Assembly (NCBI RefSeq): GCF_002980555.1
Contig: NZ_PVBT01000001.1
Span: forward strand, 124,001-188,000
DNA length: 64,000 nt
Source of the DNA: Phyllobacterium myrsinacearum
Lineage (GTDB): Bacteria; Pseudomonadota; Alphaproteobacteria; Rhizobiales; Rhizobiaceae
Reading direction: 5' to 3'
Position numbers and translations under genes: made by a program. Shown piece after piece: positions 7,619 to 16,944 of this stretch. Under the pieces are notes generated by a model. That model was given only the letters and a program-made list of their open reading frames with translations. It was not told where the DNA came from and ran no database searches. Positions within the stretch are counted from its first letter, which is position 1. The number at the start of each line of letters is the position of its first letter.

Positions 7619-8650
7619 ATGGCCAACAGACCGACAATTGCCGATCTTGCCCGGGTTTCCGGGGTCAGCGTGGCGACGGTGGACCGCGTGCTCAACAACC
7701 GCCTGCCCGTGCGCGAGGAAACGGCGCGGCGCGTCTATGACGCCGCCAACAGCATCGGCTATCACGCGGCGGGGCTGATCCGCCAGCGCATGCGGCAGGA
7801 ACTGCCGGAATACAGGCTTGGTTTTCTCCTGCAGAAATCTGGCCAGCATTTCTACCAGGATTTCGCCCGGGAAATCGATCAGGCGGTGCATGCGGCGCCG
7901 CATTTCCGCGGCGTGCCCGTTGTCGATTTCTGTCCGTCGCTGGCACCGGAGGATATCATCGTCAAGCTGCGGTCTCTGGCCGGGCGCACGCAGTCGGTCG
8001 CACTCGTCGCGCCCGATCATCCGTCGATCACCGCCGTGATCGAAGACCTGAAGGCGAGGGGCATTGCCGTTTTCTCCCTGTTGTCCGATTTTGCCGCCGG
8101 TGTGCGCGAGGGCTATGTCGGCCTGAACAACCGCAAGGCGGGGCGCACGGCGGCATGGATGATCGCCAAAACGGCGCGCCGTCCGGGCAAGGTGGCGATC
8201 TTTGTCGGCAGTCACCGGTTTCAGGGGCATGAGCTGCGGGAAATCGGCTTCCGCTCGTTTTTCCGCGAAGAAGCGCCCGAGTTTACCGTGCTTGATACGC
8301 TGATCAATCTGGAGACACGGCAGATCACGCACGAGGCGATGCTCAACCTTCTGAAACACCATCCGGATCTGGCGGGGTGTTATGTCGCCGGCGGCGGCAT
8401 GGAAGGGGCGATCGCAGCCCTGCGCGAGAGCATTCTGCCGGAACCGCCGGTGATGATCTGCAATGAAATCACGCCGGAATCGCGCGCGGCGCTGGCCGAT
8501 AAGGTCGTCACGATGGCCATTGCCACCCCGCTGCCGCGTCTCTGCCGCGAACTGGTGGAGCTGATGGGCCATGTCATCGAAACCGGCGCAGCCAACACGC
8601 CGGGGCAAACCTTTCTGCCCTTCGATATTTATCTGCCTGAAAACATCTGA
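7619..8650 (+). CDS. LacI-family transcriptional regulator
   Basis: A 343-aa repressor-type protein. The N-terminal helix-turn-helix reads TIADLARVSGVSVATVDRVLN, followed by the hinge and a periplasmic-binding-protein-like effector domain (YRLGFLLQK to the end). Start 7619 is preferred over 7592 because GAGG lies five bases upstream and LacI proteins start just before the HTH; the 7592 start would lie inside the perfect dyad. It is divergent from mocDEF-panB*-purU and upstream of the IolI-like gene, with dyads at both promoters, so it probably controls both. The inducer is unknown; a cyclitol or methyl-cyclitol is the context-based guess. Confidence 0.85.
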   Translation: MANRPTIADLARVSGVSVATVDRVLNNRLPVREETARRVYDAANSIGYHAAGLIRQRMRQELPEYRLGFLLQKSGQHFYQDFAREIDQAVHAAPHFRGVPVVDFCPSLAPEDIIVKLRSLAGRTQSVALVAPDHPSITAVIEDLKARGIAVFSLLSDFAAGVREGYVGLNNRKAGRTAAWMIAKTARRPGKVAIFVGSHRFQGHELREIGFRSFFREEAPEFTVLDTLINLETRQITHEAMLNLLKHHPDLAGCYVAGGGMEGAIAALRESILPEPPVMICNEITPESRAALADKVVTMAIATPLPRLCRELVELMGHVIETGAANTPGQTFLPFDIYLPENI

Positions 8651-8660
8651 CGGGACGAAT

Positions 8661-8676
8661 CTATCAGAAATGATAG
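8661..8676. promoter_or_regulatory. Dyad CTATCA-GAAA-TGATAG ahead of the IolI-like gene
   Basis: A perfect 6-bp inverted repeat in the 125-base gap between the LacI-type gene and the IolI-like gene. The half-sites CTATCA and TGATAG are those of the 7592 dyad but in the opposite arrangement, and GAATCTATCA is shared by both places. It may be a second operator of the same regulator. Confidence 0.45.
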
Positions 8677-8775
8677 TTTCTGCAGCGTTGGGGTGATTGA
8701 CTGGCGGCTGAATGGAACAGATGTTTCGCGCGGCGCTGGCATTGTGCTGGCATTTCATTCCTTGGAGGTTTTCCG

Positions 8776-9603
8776 ATGAGCGCGACGCGTTCCGCACCGG
8801 TTTTTGCAATCAATCATATGGTCACACCGGCATTGCGGCCGCAGGCATTTTTCGAACTGGCGCGCGCCATCGGTGTGCGGGACGTGGAAATCCGCAATGA
8901 TCTTACCGGCAACGCCATCATCGACGGAACGCCTGCGGCGGATATTGGCGCGCAGGCGGCGGCAGCCGGGGTGAAGATCGCGACGATCAATGCGTTGCAG
9001 CGCTTCAATGAATGGACGCCCGAGCGCGAAAAGGAAGCCATTGAACTCGCCGATTATGCGAGGGATGCGGGAGCGGCGGCTCTCGTTCTGGTGCCGGTCA
9101 ATGACGGGACCGGCCAGGAGGATGGTGCGCGGCAGGCCAATCTGCGTGCGGCGCTGACAGCGCTCAAGCCGATCCTGACGGCGCGGGGGCTTTTTGGATT
9201 TGTCGAACCGCTCGGCTTCGAAATCTGTTCATTGCGCTCAAAACGCGAAGCGGTGGAGGCCATCGAAGCGGTTGGCGGGGAGGACACGTTCCGCATCGTC
9301 CATGATACGTTTCATCACCATCTCGCCGGGGAACCGGCGCTCTTTCCGCAATGGACCGGGCTGGTGCACATCTCTGGTGTCACCGATGCCGCTGTCTCGT
9401 TAAGCGACATGCGCGATTCGCATCGTGTCCTCGTCGATGGGCAGGATCGCCTCGGCAATACAGCGCAGATCCGGGCCTTGCTTGCCGGTGGTTATGCCGG
9501 TGTGTTTTCGTTTGAACCCTTCGCCGAGGAAGTGCAGCAGCACGACGATCCGGCAGGGGCTTTGTCGCAGAGTATTGCGCTGATCAAATCCCAGCTGGCC
9601 TGA
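8776..9603 (+). CDS. Sugar-phosphate isomerase/epimerase-type TIM barrel, IolI-like
   Basis: A 275-aa AP-endonuclease-2-type TIM barrel. Segments matching 2-keto-myo-inositol isomerase IolI are ATINALQRFN (IolI: ALNALVFFN), FVEPLGFEIC with its metal glutamate, VHDTFHHHLAGE (IolI: LDSFHFHAMG), VHISGVTD and GVFSFEPFAEEV. The expected metal ligands (two Glu, one Asp, His) are present. IolI interconverts inosose isomers, which would let the pathway accept D-chiro- or scyllo-inositol. It lies between the LacI gene and the inositol ABC transporter; the terminator at 9623 makes it the end of a transcript. MocC-type inosose dehydratase is the alternative, less likely because iolE is also present. Confidence 0.68.
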   Translation: MSATRSAPVFAINHMVTPALRPQAFFELARAIGVRDVEIRNDLTGNAIIDGTPAADIGAQAAAAGVKIATINALQRFNEWTPEREKEAIELADYARDAGAAALVLVPVNDGTGQEDGARQANLRAALTALKPILTARGLFGFVEPLGFEICSLRSKREAVEAIEAVGGEDTFRIVHDTFHHHLAGEPALFPQWTGLVHISGVTDAAVSLSDMRDSHRVLVDGQDRLGNTAQIRALLAGGYAGVFSFEPFAEEVQQHDDPAGALSQSIALIKSQLA

Positions 9604-9622
9604 CAGATCGAATGGTTCCAGA

Positions 9623-9660
9623 CACCGGCGGCCGGGAGAAATCCCGTCTGCCGGTGATTT
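9623..9660 (+). terminator. Terminator after the IolI-like gene
   Basis: CACCGGC (9623-9629) pairs with GCCGGTG (9650-9656), with an inner GGGA/TCCC stem, followed by ATTTGTTGTTT. It is 20 bases after the stop codon. Confidence 0.72.
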
Positions 9661-9860
9661 GTTGTTTCCTGTCTCCAGCTGCGATTCTGCCGGACGATGG
9701 GAATATCGTATGCGCACCAAACGGATGCACAGCAGTGCAGTTTGTGCCCGCTCTATTCGTGGCGATGCCGTTGTGGCTTGATCGGCGGGAAACTTCCGCA
9801 TACGGGCCGCTTTTGTGATCCCCGCGGTTGGAATCTTGCTTGACGCCCTCTTGAGAAAAT
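9661..9860. other. Non-coding upstream part of the ibpA promoter region
   Basis: The gap between the IolI-like gene and ibpA is about 450 bases. In this part no convincing gene was seen; the short open frame at 9612-9818 has no ribosome-binding site and an unlikely composition. The rest of the gap carries the IolR-like boxes and the long ibpA leader. Confidence 0.5.
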
Positions 9861-9904
9861 GGAATAAATATTTCAGAAACTGGATGCGACGGTTTTTATA
9901 TTCC
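9861..9904. promoter_or_regulatory. Twin IolR-like boxes upstream of ibpA
   Basis: GGAATAAATATTTC (9861-9874) and GGTTTTTATATTCC (9891-9904) match the rhizobial IolR operator pattern GGAA-N6-TTCC, the first in seven of eight fixed positions and the second in its right half-site only. They start exactly 30 bases apart, as do the two boxes upstream of iolC. Binding by the IolR encoded at 16071 is inferred from known inositol regulation in Sinorhizobium. Confidence 0.65.
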
Positions 9905-10055
9905 GTATGACAAGTCCAGAAAAGTTTGCGCGGCGTTTCGCGCACTCTAGGGGCAGAGGCATCGCTGGCAGCAGGGGTTGCATGGCCACGATGCCGATGT
10001 TTGCGGAGCTTCCGGATCAGGACGGTGTGGCCGGGCACCATGTGGAGGAGACGAA

Positions 10056-10985
10056 ATGAAAAAACTGATATTGAGCGTGGCTGTTGCAGCCTTGATGAGC
10101 ACGTCGGCATTGGCCGCCAATATTGGCGTGTCGATGGCGCAGTTCGACGACAACTTCCTGACGGTCCTGCGCAATGGCATGCAGGACTATGCCAAGACGC
10201 TGGATGGCGTGAAGCTGCAGGTGGAAGACGCGCAGAACGACGTTGCCAAGCAGCAGAGCCAGATCCAGAACTTTATCGCCTCGAAGGTCGATGCCATCAT
10301 CGTCAACGCGGTGGATACGGACGCGACAGCCGCCATGTCGAAGCTGGCGACGGCTGCGGGCATTCCGCTGGTCTATGTCAACCGTGAACCGGTCAACGTC
10401 AACGAACTGCCGGCAAAACAGGCCTTTGTTGCATCCAACGAAGTCGAGTCCGGCACGCTGGAAACCAAGGAAGTCTGCAAGCTTCTGAAGGGCAAGGGCA
10501 AAATCGTCGTCATGATGGGTGAATTGTCCAACCAGGCAGCACGCCAGCGGACGAAGGACATTCATGACGTGATCGCCACGGATGAATGCAAGGGCCTTAC
10601 CATCGTCGAGGAGCAGACCGCCAACTGGTCGCGCACCCAGGGTGCCGACCTCATGACGAACTGGCTCTCCGCCGGTCTGGAATTCGATGCCGTCATTTCC
10701 AACAATGACGAAATGGCCATCGGCGCGATCCAGGCCCTCAAGGCTGCCGGACGCAAGATGGATACGGTTGTCGTGGCCGGCGTTGACGCCACACAGGATG
10801 CGCTTGCTGCCATGGCCGCCGGTGATCTCGACGTGACCGTGTTCCAGAATGCCGCCGGTCAGGGCAAGGGTGCGGTCGATGCCGCTCTGAAGCTGTCGAA
10901 GGGCGAAAAGGTTGAGACCAAGGTCTATATTCCTTTCGAGTTGGTGACGCCGGACAATCTGTCGAAGTACCAGTCCAAGAACTAA
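10056..10985 (+). CDS. ibpA: Inositol-type sugar ABC transporter, periplasmic binding protein
   Basis: A 309-aa periplasmic binding protein of the ribose/inositol class. Residues 1-20 are a signal peptide ending STSALA-A; the mature part opens with NIGVSMAQFDDNF and carries the typical DAIIVNAVDTDA and SNNDEMAIGAIQALK segments. GGAGGAG precedes the ATG by five bases. It is the first gene of ibpA-iatA-iatP-idhA and the IolR-like boxes are 150 bases upstream. A hairpin after its stop probably raises its level over that of the membrane parts. The symbols follow the Caulobacter/Sinorhizobium inositol transporter; MocB of rhizopine loci is the same family and remains possible. Confidence 0.82.
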   Translation: MKKLILSVAVAALMSTSALAANIGVSMAQFDDNFLTVLRNGMQDYAKTLDGVKLQVEDAQNDVAKQQSQIQNFIASKVDAIIVNAVDTDATAAMSKLATAAGIPLVYVNREPVNVNELPAKQAFVASNEVESGTLETKEVCKLLKGKGKIVVMMGELSNQAARQRTKDIHDVIATDECKGLTIVEEQTANWSRTQGADLMTNWLSAGLEFDAVISNNDEMAIGAIQALKAAGRKMDTVVVAGVDATQDALAAMAAGDLDVTVFQNAAGQGKGAVDAALKLSKGEKVETKVYIPFELVTPDNLSKYQSKN

Positions 10986-11001
10986 GGCGCCGCGCCTTGC
11001 A

Positions 11002-11029
11002 CCGGACCGCGCTTTTGGGCGCGTTCCGG
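11002..11029 (+). terminator. Intra-operon attenuating hairpin
   Basis: CCGGACCGCGC pairs with GCGCGTTCCGG with one mismatch around TTTTGG, followed by CCTTTGCT without a strong T-run. It lies between the binding-protein gene and the ATPase gene, where such hairpins protect or limit transcripts to favour the binding protein. Confidence 0.6.
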
Positions 11030-11060
11030 CCTTTGCTCAATGTCTCGGGAGGAGACGACT

Positions 11061-12602
11061 ATGGCAGTCAGCCCAACAACGATGGCTGCGGTTCGCGCCA
11101 GTGGTGCGGTGCCGAAGGCCGAATATCTCTTGAATGTTGAAGGTATCCGCAAGGAGTTTCCCGGCGTCCTGGCGCTGGACGATGTGTCGTTTCGCCTGAA
11201 GCGCGGGACAGTGCATGCGCTGATGGGCGAAAACGGTGCCGGCAAATCCACGCTGATGAAGATCCTGGCTGGAATATATGTTCCAGATCAGGGCGAGGTT
11301 TTCCTGAAGGGGCTGCCGATCCGGCTGAAATCGCCGCTCGATGCGCTGGAAAACGGCATTGCCATGATCCATCAGGAGCTGAACCTGATGCCTTTCATGA
11401 CGGTGGCCGAGAATATCTGGATCCGGCGCGAGCCGAAAAACATGTTCGGCTTTGTCGATCACGGCAAGATGTTTGCAATGACGGCCGAGCTGTTCAAGCG
11501 GCTGAACATCGCGCTTGATCCGGAAGCGCAGGTGCGGGATCTCAGCGTCGCCAACCGGCAGATGGTGGAGATCGCCAAGGCGGTCTCCTACGAATCCGAT
11601 GTGCTGATCATGGATGAGCCGACCTCGGCGCTGACCGAGCGCGAGGTGGCGCATCTGTTCGAGATCATCCGCAGCCTGCGCAGCCAGGGCATCGGCATCG
11701 TCTACATCACCCACAAGATGAACGAGCTGTTCGAGATCGCCGACGAATTCTCCGTTTTCCGCGATGGCCGTTATATCGGCACGCATGCATCCACCGACGT
11801 GACGCGCGACGACATCATCAAGATGATGGTCGGGCGCGAGATCACCCAGATGTTCCCGAAGGAGACAGTGCCGATCGGCGAGGTCGTGCTCTCGGTGAAA
11901 GACCTTGCGCTGAAGAATGTGTTCAGCGGTGTTTCCTTCGATGTGCGGGCGGGCGAAATTCTCGGTATTGCCGGGCTGGTCGGGTCGGGACGTTCCAATG
12001 TTGCCGAAACCATATTCGGCGTGACACCCGCCACGACGGGTTCGATTGCCGTCAACGGCAAGCCGGTTGCCATCGCTTCGCCGAACCAGGCGATCCAGCA
12101 TGGCATGGCCTTCATCACGGAAGACCGCAAGGAAACCGGCTGCCTGCTCATTCTCGACGTTCTGGAGAACATGCAGATCGCCGTGCTGCAGGACCGGTTC
12201 GTCACATTCGGCTTTGTTTCGGAAAAGGGTATTGCCGCGGCCTGCAAGGTGATGAGCGACAAGCTGCGGGTGAAGACGCCCAATCTGCAGGAGCGGGTCG
12301 AAAATCTTTCCGGCGGCAACCAGCAGAAGGTGCTGATCGGCCGCTGGCTTTTGACCAATCCGAAAATTCTCATTCTCGATGAACCGACGCGCGGCATCGA
12401 TGTTGGCGCCAAGGCGGAAATCCACCGCCTCGTTTCCGAACTCGCCAAGCAGGGCGTTGCCGTCATCATGATCTCGTCGGAAATGCCCGAGGTTCTCGGC
12501 ATGAGCGACCGCATCATGGTGATGCATGAGGGCCGCGTCACCGGTTTCCTGGATCGGGAAGAGGCAACCCAGGTAAAAGTCATGGAGCTGGCTTCCAAGT
12601 GA
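11061..12602 (+). CDS. iatA: Inositol-type sugar ABC transporter, ATP-binding protein
   Basis: A 513-aa double ATPase of the RbsA/MglA class energising sugar import. The first cassette has Walker [10 protein letters not shown] at 56-64 and Walker [12 protein letters not shown]; the second has the degenerate GLVGSGRSN in place of Walker A, the signature LSGGNQQK and [15 protein letters not shown] degenerate second Walker A is normal for this class. Start 11061 follows GGGAGGAGACGACT; the longer frame from 11040 has no such site. It is followed by the permease gene after 28 bases. Confidence 0.9.
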   Translation: MAVSPTTMAAVRASGAVPKAEYLLNVEGIRKEFPGVLALDDVSFRLKRGTVHALMGENGAGKSTLMKILAGIYVPDQGEVFLKGLPIRLKSPLDALENGIAMIHQELNLMPFMTVAENIWIRREPKNMFGFVDHGKMFAMTAELFKRLNIALDPEAQVRDLSVANRQMVEIAKAVSYESDVLIMDEPTSALTEREVAHLFEIIRSLRSQGIGIVYITHKMNELFEIADEFSVFRDGRYIGTHASTDVTRDDIIKMMVGREITQMFPKETVPIGEVVLSVKDLALKNVFSGVSFDVRAGEILGIAGLVGSGRSNVAETIFGVTPATTGSIAVNGKPVAIASPNQAIQHGMAFITEDRKETGCLLILDVLENMQIAVLQDRFVTFGFVSEKGIAAACKVMSDKLRVKTPNLQERVENLSGGNQQKVLIGRWLLTNPKILILDEPTRGIDVGAKAEIHRLVSELAKQGVAVIMISSEMPEVLGMSDRIMVMHEGRVTGFLDREEATQVKVMELASK

Positions 12603-12630
12603 AGCCGCTGCCGGACGGGGAGGAACAACA

Positions 12631-13656
12631 ATGACAAGCGAACAAGCAACCGCGAAGGCAGCCGCACCGGCGATCTCGAAGCAGGGGCGGCGGCTGCCGC
12701 CCGAGGTCAGCATCCTCCTGGTCCTGATCGGCATCGCCCTGATCTATGAAGTGCTCGGCTGGATTTTCGTCGGGCAGAGCTTTCTGATGAACCAGCAGCG
12801 CCTGACCATCATCATCCTGCAGGTATCGGTCATCGGCATTATCGCCGTCGGCGTGACGCAGGTCATCATCACAGGCGGCATCGATCTGTCATCGGGCTCC
12901 GTCGTCGGCATGACGGCGATGATCGCCGCGAGTTTCGCGCAGGCCTCGACCTGGGCGAGGCCCGTTTATCCCGGCCTGACGGACCTGCCTTTCATCGTTC
13001 CATTGGCCATCGGTCTCGGAATCGGCCTGCTTGCCGGTATCGTCAATGGCGCGCTGATCGCGCAGACCAAGATTCCGCCGTTCATCGCGACGCTTGGCAT
13101 GATGGTGTCGGCGCGCGGCGTTGCCAAATGGTACACCAAGGGCTCGCCGGTTTCGGGGCTCACCGACCAGTTCAATTTCATCGGCACAGGCATCTGGCCG
13201 GTGGTGGTGTTCCTGGTCGTGGCCTTCATTTTCCACATCGCGCTGCGGTACACGCGCTACGGCAAATTCACCTATGCCATCGGCGCCAATGTGCAGGCGG
13301 CGCGCGTCTCCGGCATCAATGTCGAACGGCACCTGATCAAGGTCTATGCCATCGCCGGCGTGCTGGCCGGTCTTGCGGGTATCGTCACCGCGGCGCGTGC
13401 CCAGACGGCGCAGTCGGGCATGGGCGTGACCTATGAGCTGGATGCGATTGCGGCTGCCGTCATCGGCGGGACGTCGCTGACTGGCGGCGTCGGGCGCATC
13501 ACCGGCACGGTGATCGGCGCCATCATTCTCGGTGTGATGATTTCCGGGTTCACCTTCCTGCGGGTCGATGCCTATTACCAGGAAATCATTAAGGGCGTGA
13601 TTATCGTTGCGGCGGTCGTCGTGGACGTCTATCGCCAGAAGAAGAGAAAAGTCTGA
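12631..13656 (+). CDS. iatP: Inositol-type sugar ABC transporter, permease
   Basis: A 341-aa inner-membrane permease of the RbsC/AraH family with about nine or ten hydrophobic segments. Family marks are [20 protein letters not shown] near residue 75-94, [18 protein letters not shown] near 140 and [17 protein letters not shown] near 275. GGGGAGGAACAACA precedes the ATG. It completes a one-binding-protein, one-ATPase, one-permease importer. Substrate is judged from the neighbours and is most likely inositol or a close relative. Confidence 0.88.
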   Translation: MTSEQATAKAAAPAISKQGRRLPPEVSILLVLIGIALIYEVLGWIFVGQSFLMNQQRLTIIILQVSVIGIIAVGVTQVIITGGIDLSSGSVVGMTAMIAASFAQASTWARPVYPGLTDLPFIVPLAIGLGIGLLAGIVNGALIAQTKIPPFIATLGMMVSARGVAKWYTKGSPVSGLTDQFNFIGTGIWPVVVFLVVAFIFHIALRYTRYGKFTYAIGANVQAARVSGINVERHLIKVYAIAGVLAGLAGIVTAARAQTAQSGMGVTYELDAIAAAVIGGTSLTGGVGRITGTVIGAIILGVMISGFTFLRVDAYYQEIIKGVIIVAAVVVDVYRQKKRKV

Positions 13657-13670
13657 AACCAATCTGTAAT

Positions 13671-13696
13671 GCCCGGAACCCATCCGGGCTTCTTTC
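13671..13696 (+). terminator. Hairpin between iatP and idhA
   Basis: GCCCGG (13671-13676) pairs with CCGGGC (13684-13689) followed by TTCTTTCC. The stem is short, so some transcription into idhA is expected; it may only lower distal expression. Confidence 0.5.
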
Positions 13697-13710
13697 CAAG
13701 AGGTAATGAA

Positions 13711-14700
13711 ATGACTGTACGCTTTGGCCTGCTCGGTGCGGGCCGTATCGGCAAGGTTCACGCAAAGGCCGTGATGTCCAACCCGCAGGCGAAACTTGTA
13801 GCGGTGGCAGACGCGTTCGAACAGGCGGCAAAGGACCTTGCGGGCGCCTATGGCTGCGACATCCGCACCATCGATGAGATCGAAAAGGCCGGGGATATCG
13901 ATGCGGTCATCATCTGCACGCCAACTGATACACATGCGGATCTGATCGAGCGCTTTGCCCGCGCCGGCAAGGCGATTTTTTGCGAAAAGCCGATTGATCT
14001 CAATGTGAAGCGCGTCGAGGAATGCCTTGCCGTCGTCGATGAAACCAAGGCCGCCCTGATGGTCGGTTTCAACCGCCGCTTCGATCCGCATTTTGCCGCC
14101 GTGCGCAAAGCGATCGACGATGGCGCCATCGGTACGGTGGAAATGGTGACCATTACCTCGCGTGATCCGGGTGCGCCGCCCGCCGACTACATCACCCGTT
14201 CCGGTGGTATTTTCCGCGACATGACGATCCATGATTTCGACATGGCGCGCTTCCTGCTGGGCGAGGACCCGGTGGCCGTGACCGCTCATGCTTCGGTTCT
14301 GGTGGACAAGAAGATCGGTGAGCTCGGCGATTATGACAGTGTCAGCGTCATTCTCTCGACCGCCTCCGGCAAGCAGTGCGTCATCTCCAATTCGCGCCGC
14401 GCCACCTATGGCTATGACCAGCGCATCGAAGTGCATGGCTCCAAGGGCATGGTGGCGGCGGAGAACCAGCGTCCGGTGTCAATCGAAGTCGCCAATGGCA
14501 ATGGTTATACCCGTCCGCCGCTGCATGATTTCTTCATGACCCGCTACACGGAAGCCTATGCCAACGAGATCGCAGCTTTCATCGATGCGATTGCGACCGG
14601 CGCCAAGGCCGCGCCGAGCGGCAAGGATGGCCTGATCGCCCTGGCGCTGGCTGATGCTGCCCTGCGGTCGGTCAAGGAAGGCAAGACGATCAATCTCTAA
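13711..14700 (+). CDS. idhA: Inositol 2-dehydrogenase
   Basis: NAD-dependent dehydrogenase (329 aa) of the Gfo/Idh/MocA family that oxidises myo-inositol to scyllo-inosose, the first step of the iol pathway. The nucleotide motif FGLLGAGRIGKVHAKAV is at residues 4-20, and CEKPID near 92 supplies the conserved lysine. GFNRRFDPHF and the catalytic-region DMTIHDFDMARFLLG are as in rhizobial IdhA proteins. AAGAGGTAATGAA precedes the chosen ATG. A strong terminator follows the stop. Confidence 0.87.
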   Translation: MTVRFGLLGAGRIGKVHAKAVMSNPQAKLVAVADAFEQAAKDLAGAYGCDIRTIDEIEKAGDIDAVIICTPTDTHADLIERFARAGKAIFCEKPIDLNVKRVEECLAVVDETKAALMVGFNRRFDPHFAAVRKAIDDGAIGTVEMVTITSRDPGAPPADYITRSGGIFRDMTIHDFDMARFLLGEDPVAVTAHASVLVDKKIGELGDYDSVSVILSTASGKQCVISNSRRATYGYDQRIEVHGSKGMVAAENQRPVSIEVANGNGYTRPPLHDFFMTRYTEAYANEIAAFIDAIATGAKAAPSGKDGLIALALADAALRSVKEGKTINL

Positions 14701-14714
14701 GTTTCAATGAAAAA

Positions 14715-14744
14715 CGCCCTGCCGGTGCGGCCACCGGCAGGGCG
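14715..14744. terminator. Strong bidirectional terminator between idhA and convergent mocA-like gene
   Basis: A perfect 13-bp stem, CGCCCTGCCGGTG (14715-14727) with its complement 14732-14744 and loop CGGC, is preceded by AAAAA. It lies between two convergent genes and can serve both. Confidence 0.82.
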
Positions 14745-14776
14745 GTTCTATGCAGGGTGAAGAGGGAAATCCCCTC

Positions 14777-15910
14777 TCACCGCACGTCCACCCAGCGCTG
14801 TTCATTGAATGACCGGGCCATGGCGTGCACGGTGCGCTCGATCTCCAGACCATCCTCAAACCCGATCAGATGCGCCGTCTCACCATTGATGCGCTTGATC
14901 AGTTCATGGCATTCGATGATCTTGAGGTCGTTGAAGCCGAGACCGTGGCCGGGAGCCGGGATGAAGCGGCCATAGGGATCGTGATGCGGCGCGGTCAGGA
15001 TCGTGCGGTAGCCCTGTTCCGTCGGCCTGTCCGCCGTGACGTAGAGCTGGAATTCATTGGCGCGTTCCTGATCGAACAGGATCGAGCCTTTCGAGCCGAA
15101 AATCTGCAGGGCAATGCGTCCCTTGCGGCCCCAGGCGGAACGGTTGACCTGCAGTGTACCGGCCACGCCGTTTTCCATATGCAGCAGCACGCTGGCACTG
15201 TCATAGGTTTCAACCGCTTTCATGCCGCCGTCCTGCGTCCTGCGCTCGGCATAGGGTTTTGACATGTCGCACATGACCCGGCTGACCCGGCCGAACAGCG
15301 CCCAGAGCAGCGACAGGGGATGCACGGCAAAGTCGTCGAGCGCGCCATAGCCTGATGTCGCAGCATGCTTCCAGTAGAACAGCGCGTCGGGATCGGCCAT
15401 GAAATCCTCATCCATCTCGATGCGCAGATGATTGACGTCGCCGATGATCTTTTCCGCCAGCAGCTGGCGGATATGGCGGATGGCCGGACCCTGGATGTAA
15501 TTATAACCGAGCGCCGCAACCTTGCCGGACTGTTTCGCCGCAGCGGTCATGGCCTTGGCGTCGTCGAATGCCGGGGCCATGGGCTTTTCGCACCAGACAT
15601 GTTTGCCGGCCTGAAGCGCGGCCAGCGCCATCTCGGGGTGAAACTGGTTGGGCGTGGTGATGGAGACGATGTCGACATCGGGATCGCTGATGACGGCGCG
15701 CCAGTCGCCCGACGCCTTGGCAAAGCCGAACTCGGCGGCGCGCTGGCTGGCAAGCGCGGCATTGGCTTCGCCCAGATGCACGAGACGGACCGGAGGCACA
15801 TCGCCGAAAACCGCACGGACGGAATTCCAGGCCAGGGCATGGCATTTGCCCATGAAACCGGTTCCGATCAGCCCTACACCCAGTGCGCGCGCATTCTCCT
15901 GACCCGACAT
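14777..15910 (-). CDS. Gfo/Idh/MocA-family oxidoreductase
   Basis: A 377-aa NAD(P)-dependent dehydrogenase. The motif GVGLIGTGFMGKCHALAW lies at residues 11-28, WCEKPMAP near 105, and ALDDFAVHPLSLLWALFG near 200 replaces the D-x3-H region. It is one of the longer members (370-390 aa), which in inositol loci act on scyllo-inositol, chiro-inositol or inosamines; MocA of rhizopine catabolism is a relative. It is divergent from iolR, and two IolR-like boxes sit in the shared promoter, so it belongs to the inositol regulon. Exact substrate cannot be told from the sequence. Confidence 0.75.
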   Translation of the reverse strand: MSGQENARALGVGLIGTGFMGKCHALAWNSVRAVFGDVPPVRLVHLGEANAALASQRAAEFGFAKASGDWRAVISDPDVDIVSITTPNQFHPEMALAALQAGKHVWCEKPMAPAFDDAKAMTAAAKQSGKVAALGYNYIQGPAIRHIRQLLAEKIIGDVNHLRIEMDEDFMADPDALFYWKHAATSGYGALDDFAVHPLSLLWALFGRVSRVMCDMSKPYAERRTQDGGMKAVETYDSASVLLHMENGVAGTLQVNRSAWGRKGRIALQIFGSKGSILFDQERANEFQLYVTADRPTEQGYRTILTAPHHDPYGRFIPAPGHGLGFNDLKIIECHELIKRINGETAHLIGFEDGLEIERTVHAMARSFNEQRWVDVR

Positions 15911-15988
15911 GTCTTCACTCCCACGACATTTGAGGATGTCTGCATCTCTTGCAGATGTTGATTGAAGTAATCTATAACGGATGAAAAT

Positions 15989-16023
15989 GGAATAACTGAT
16001 CCGTTTTGCGGAATGGATTATTT
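15989..16023. promoter_or_regulatory. IolR-like boxes in the mocA-like/iolR divergent promoter
   Basis: GGAATAACTGATCC (15989-16002) and GGAATGGATTATTT (16010-16023) carry the GGAA half-site and a partial right half, 21 bases apart. The position between the dehydrogenase and iolR points to autoregulation. CGGAT/ATCCG also forms a dyad around the first box. Confidence 0.5.
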
Positions 16024-16070
16024 TGGTAGTCTCGCCATCCGTATCGCAAAACCAAGGGGAACGATTCGCA

Positions 16071-16913
16071 ATGGGCAGCACGGCCACAGAAGCAACTCTG
16101 CCGCAGGACTTCGATGCTTTGCGCACGCTGATCCTGGATCGCCGCCAGCTCCTGCCCAAGCGGCTGGCTCAGATCGCGGCCTATGCCCTCGGCAATCCCG
16201 ATGAAATCGCCTTCGGCACAGCGGCAAGCATTGCCCAGTCGGCCGGCGTGCAGCCCTCCACGCTTATCCGCTTTGCCCAGCATCTGGGTTTTGACGGGTT
16301 TACCAGCCTGCAATCCGTGTTCCGCGAGCGCCTGCGGGAACGCCAGGGCTCGTATGAAGAACGGCTGTCAGGCCTGCGCGGTGATACGCCCGGGCTTTCC
16401 AAGAACCGCGTCATTCTCAACGGTTTCCTGACGGCGGCCAGCCAATCCATCCAGACCATTTCCCGCAGTGCCGAGGAGGATGTGCTGGAGCGGGCGGTGG
16501 AGGTTTTGGCGCATGCGGACACGATCTATCTCATCGCCCGCCGCCGGTCCTATCCGATCTCCGCCTATATGGCCTATGCCTTTGGCAAACTGAAAATCCG
16601 CAATCAGCTGATTGAATCGACGGCCGGTATCGACCCGGAAATCCTGTCCTTTGCCCGGCCGCAGGATGCGGCCATTGCCATCAGCTTTTCGCCCTATGCC
16701 TCGGCAACAGTCGAGCATGCGGCAGCGCTGGCAGCGCGCGGCGTGCCTGTCGTTGCCATTACCGACAGCGCATTTTCCCCGCTGGCACAATCGGCCAGCG
16801 TCTGGTTCGAGGCGGCGGAAGGAGATTTCTCCGGTTTCCGGTCTCTCTCCGGGACAATGGCGCTCGCCATGGCGTTGACGGTCAGCGTGGCGGAACGGCG
16901 CCGCAGCCTGTAA
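16071..16913 (+). CDS. iolR: MurR/RpiR-family regulator of inositol catabolism
   Basis: A 280-aa regulator. The N-terminal RpiR helix-turn-helix covers ASIAQSAGVQPSTLIRFAQHLG (about residues 62-83) and the C-terminal part is a SIS sugar-isomerase fold (about 125-265, with IYLIARRRSYPISAYMAY). Rhizobial IolR is of this family and represses iol genes until inosose-derived intermediates appear. AAGGGGA lies ten bases ahead of the ATG at 16071; the TTG at 16023 lies within an operator-like box. It is directly upstream of iolC, separated by a promoter with two IolR-like boxes. Confidence 0.85.
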   Translation: MGSTATEATLPQDFDALRTLILDRRQLLPKRLAQIAAYALGNPDEIAFGTAASIAQSAGVQPSTLIRFAQHLGFDGFTSLQSVFRERLRERQGSYEERLSGLRGDTPGLSKNRVILNGFLTAASQSIQTISRSAEEDVLERAVEVLAHADTIYLIARRRSYPISAYMAYAFGKLKIRNQLIESTAGIDPEILSFARPQDAAIAISFSPYASATVEHAAALAARGVPVVAITDSAFSPLAQSASVWFEAAEGDFSGFRSLSGTMALAMALTVSVAERRRSL

Positions 16914-16944
16914 CAGCGCCAAATGAAATACGGGAAATCTAAAA

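Noticed and set aside
9612-9818. Short plus-strand open frame downstream of the IolI-like gene
   Set aside because: Overlaps the terminator hairpin, lacks a ribosome-binding site and has unlikely composition.
11037-14436. Minus-strand open frames of 565 and 515 codons opposite the inositol transporter and idhA
   Set aside because: Rich in Arg, His and Asp without domains, and each mirrors a clear gene. Shadows.
13711-15910. Duplication of the inositol dehydrogenase
   Set aside because: The two Gfo/Idh proteins share only the Rossmann motif and differ in length and substrate region; they are different subfamilies.
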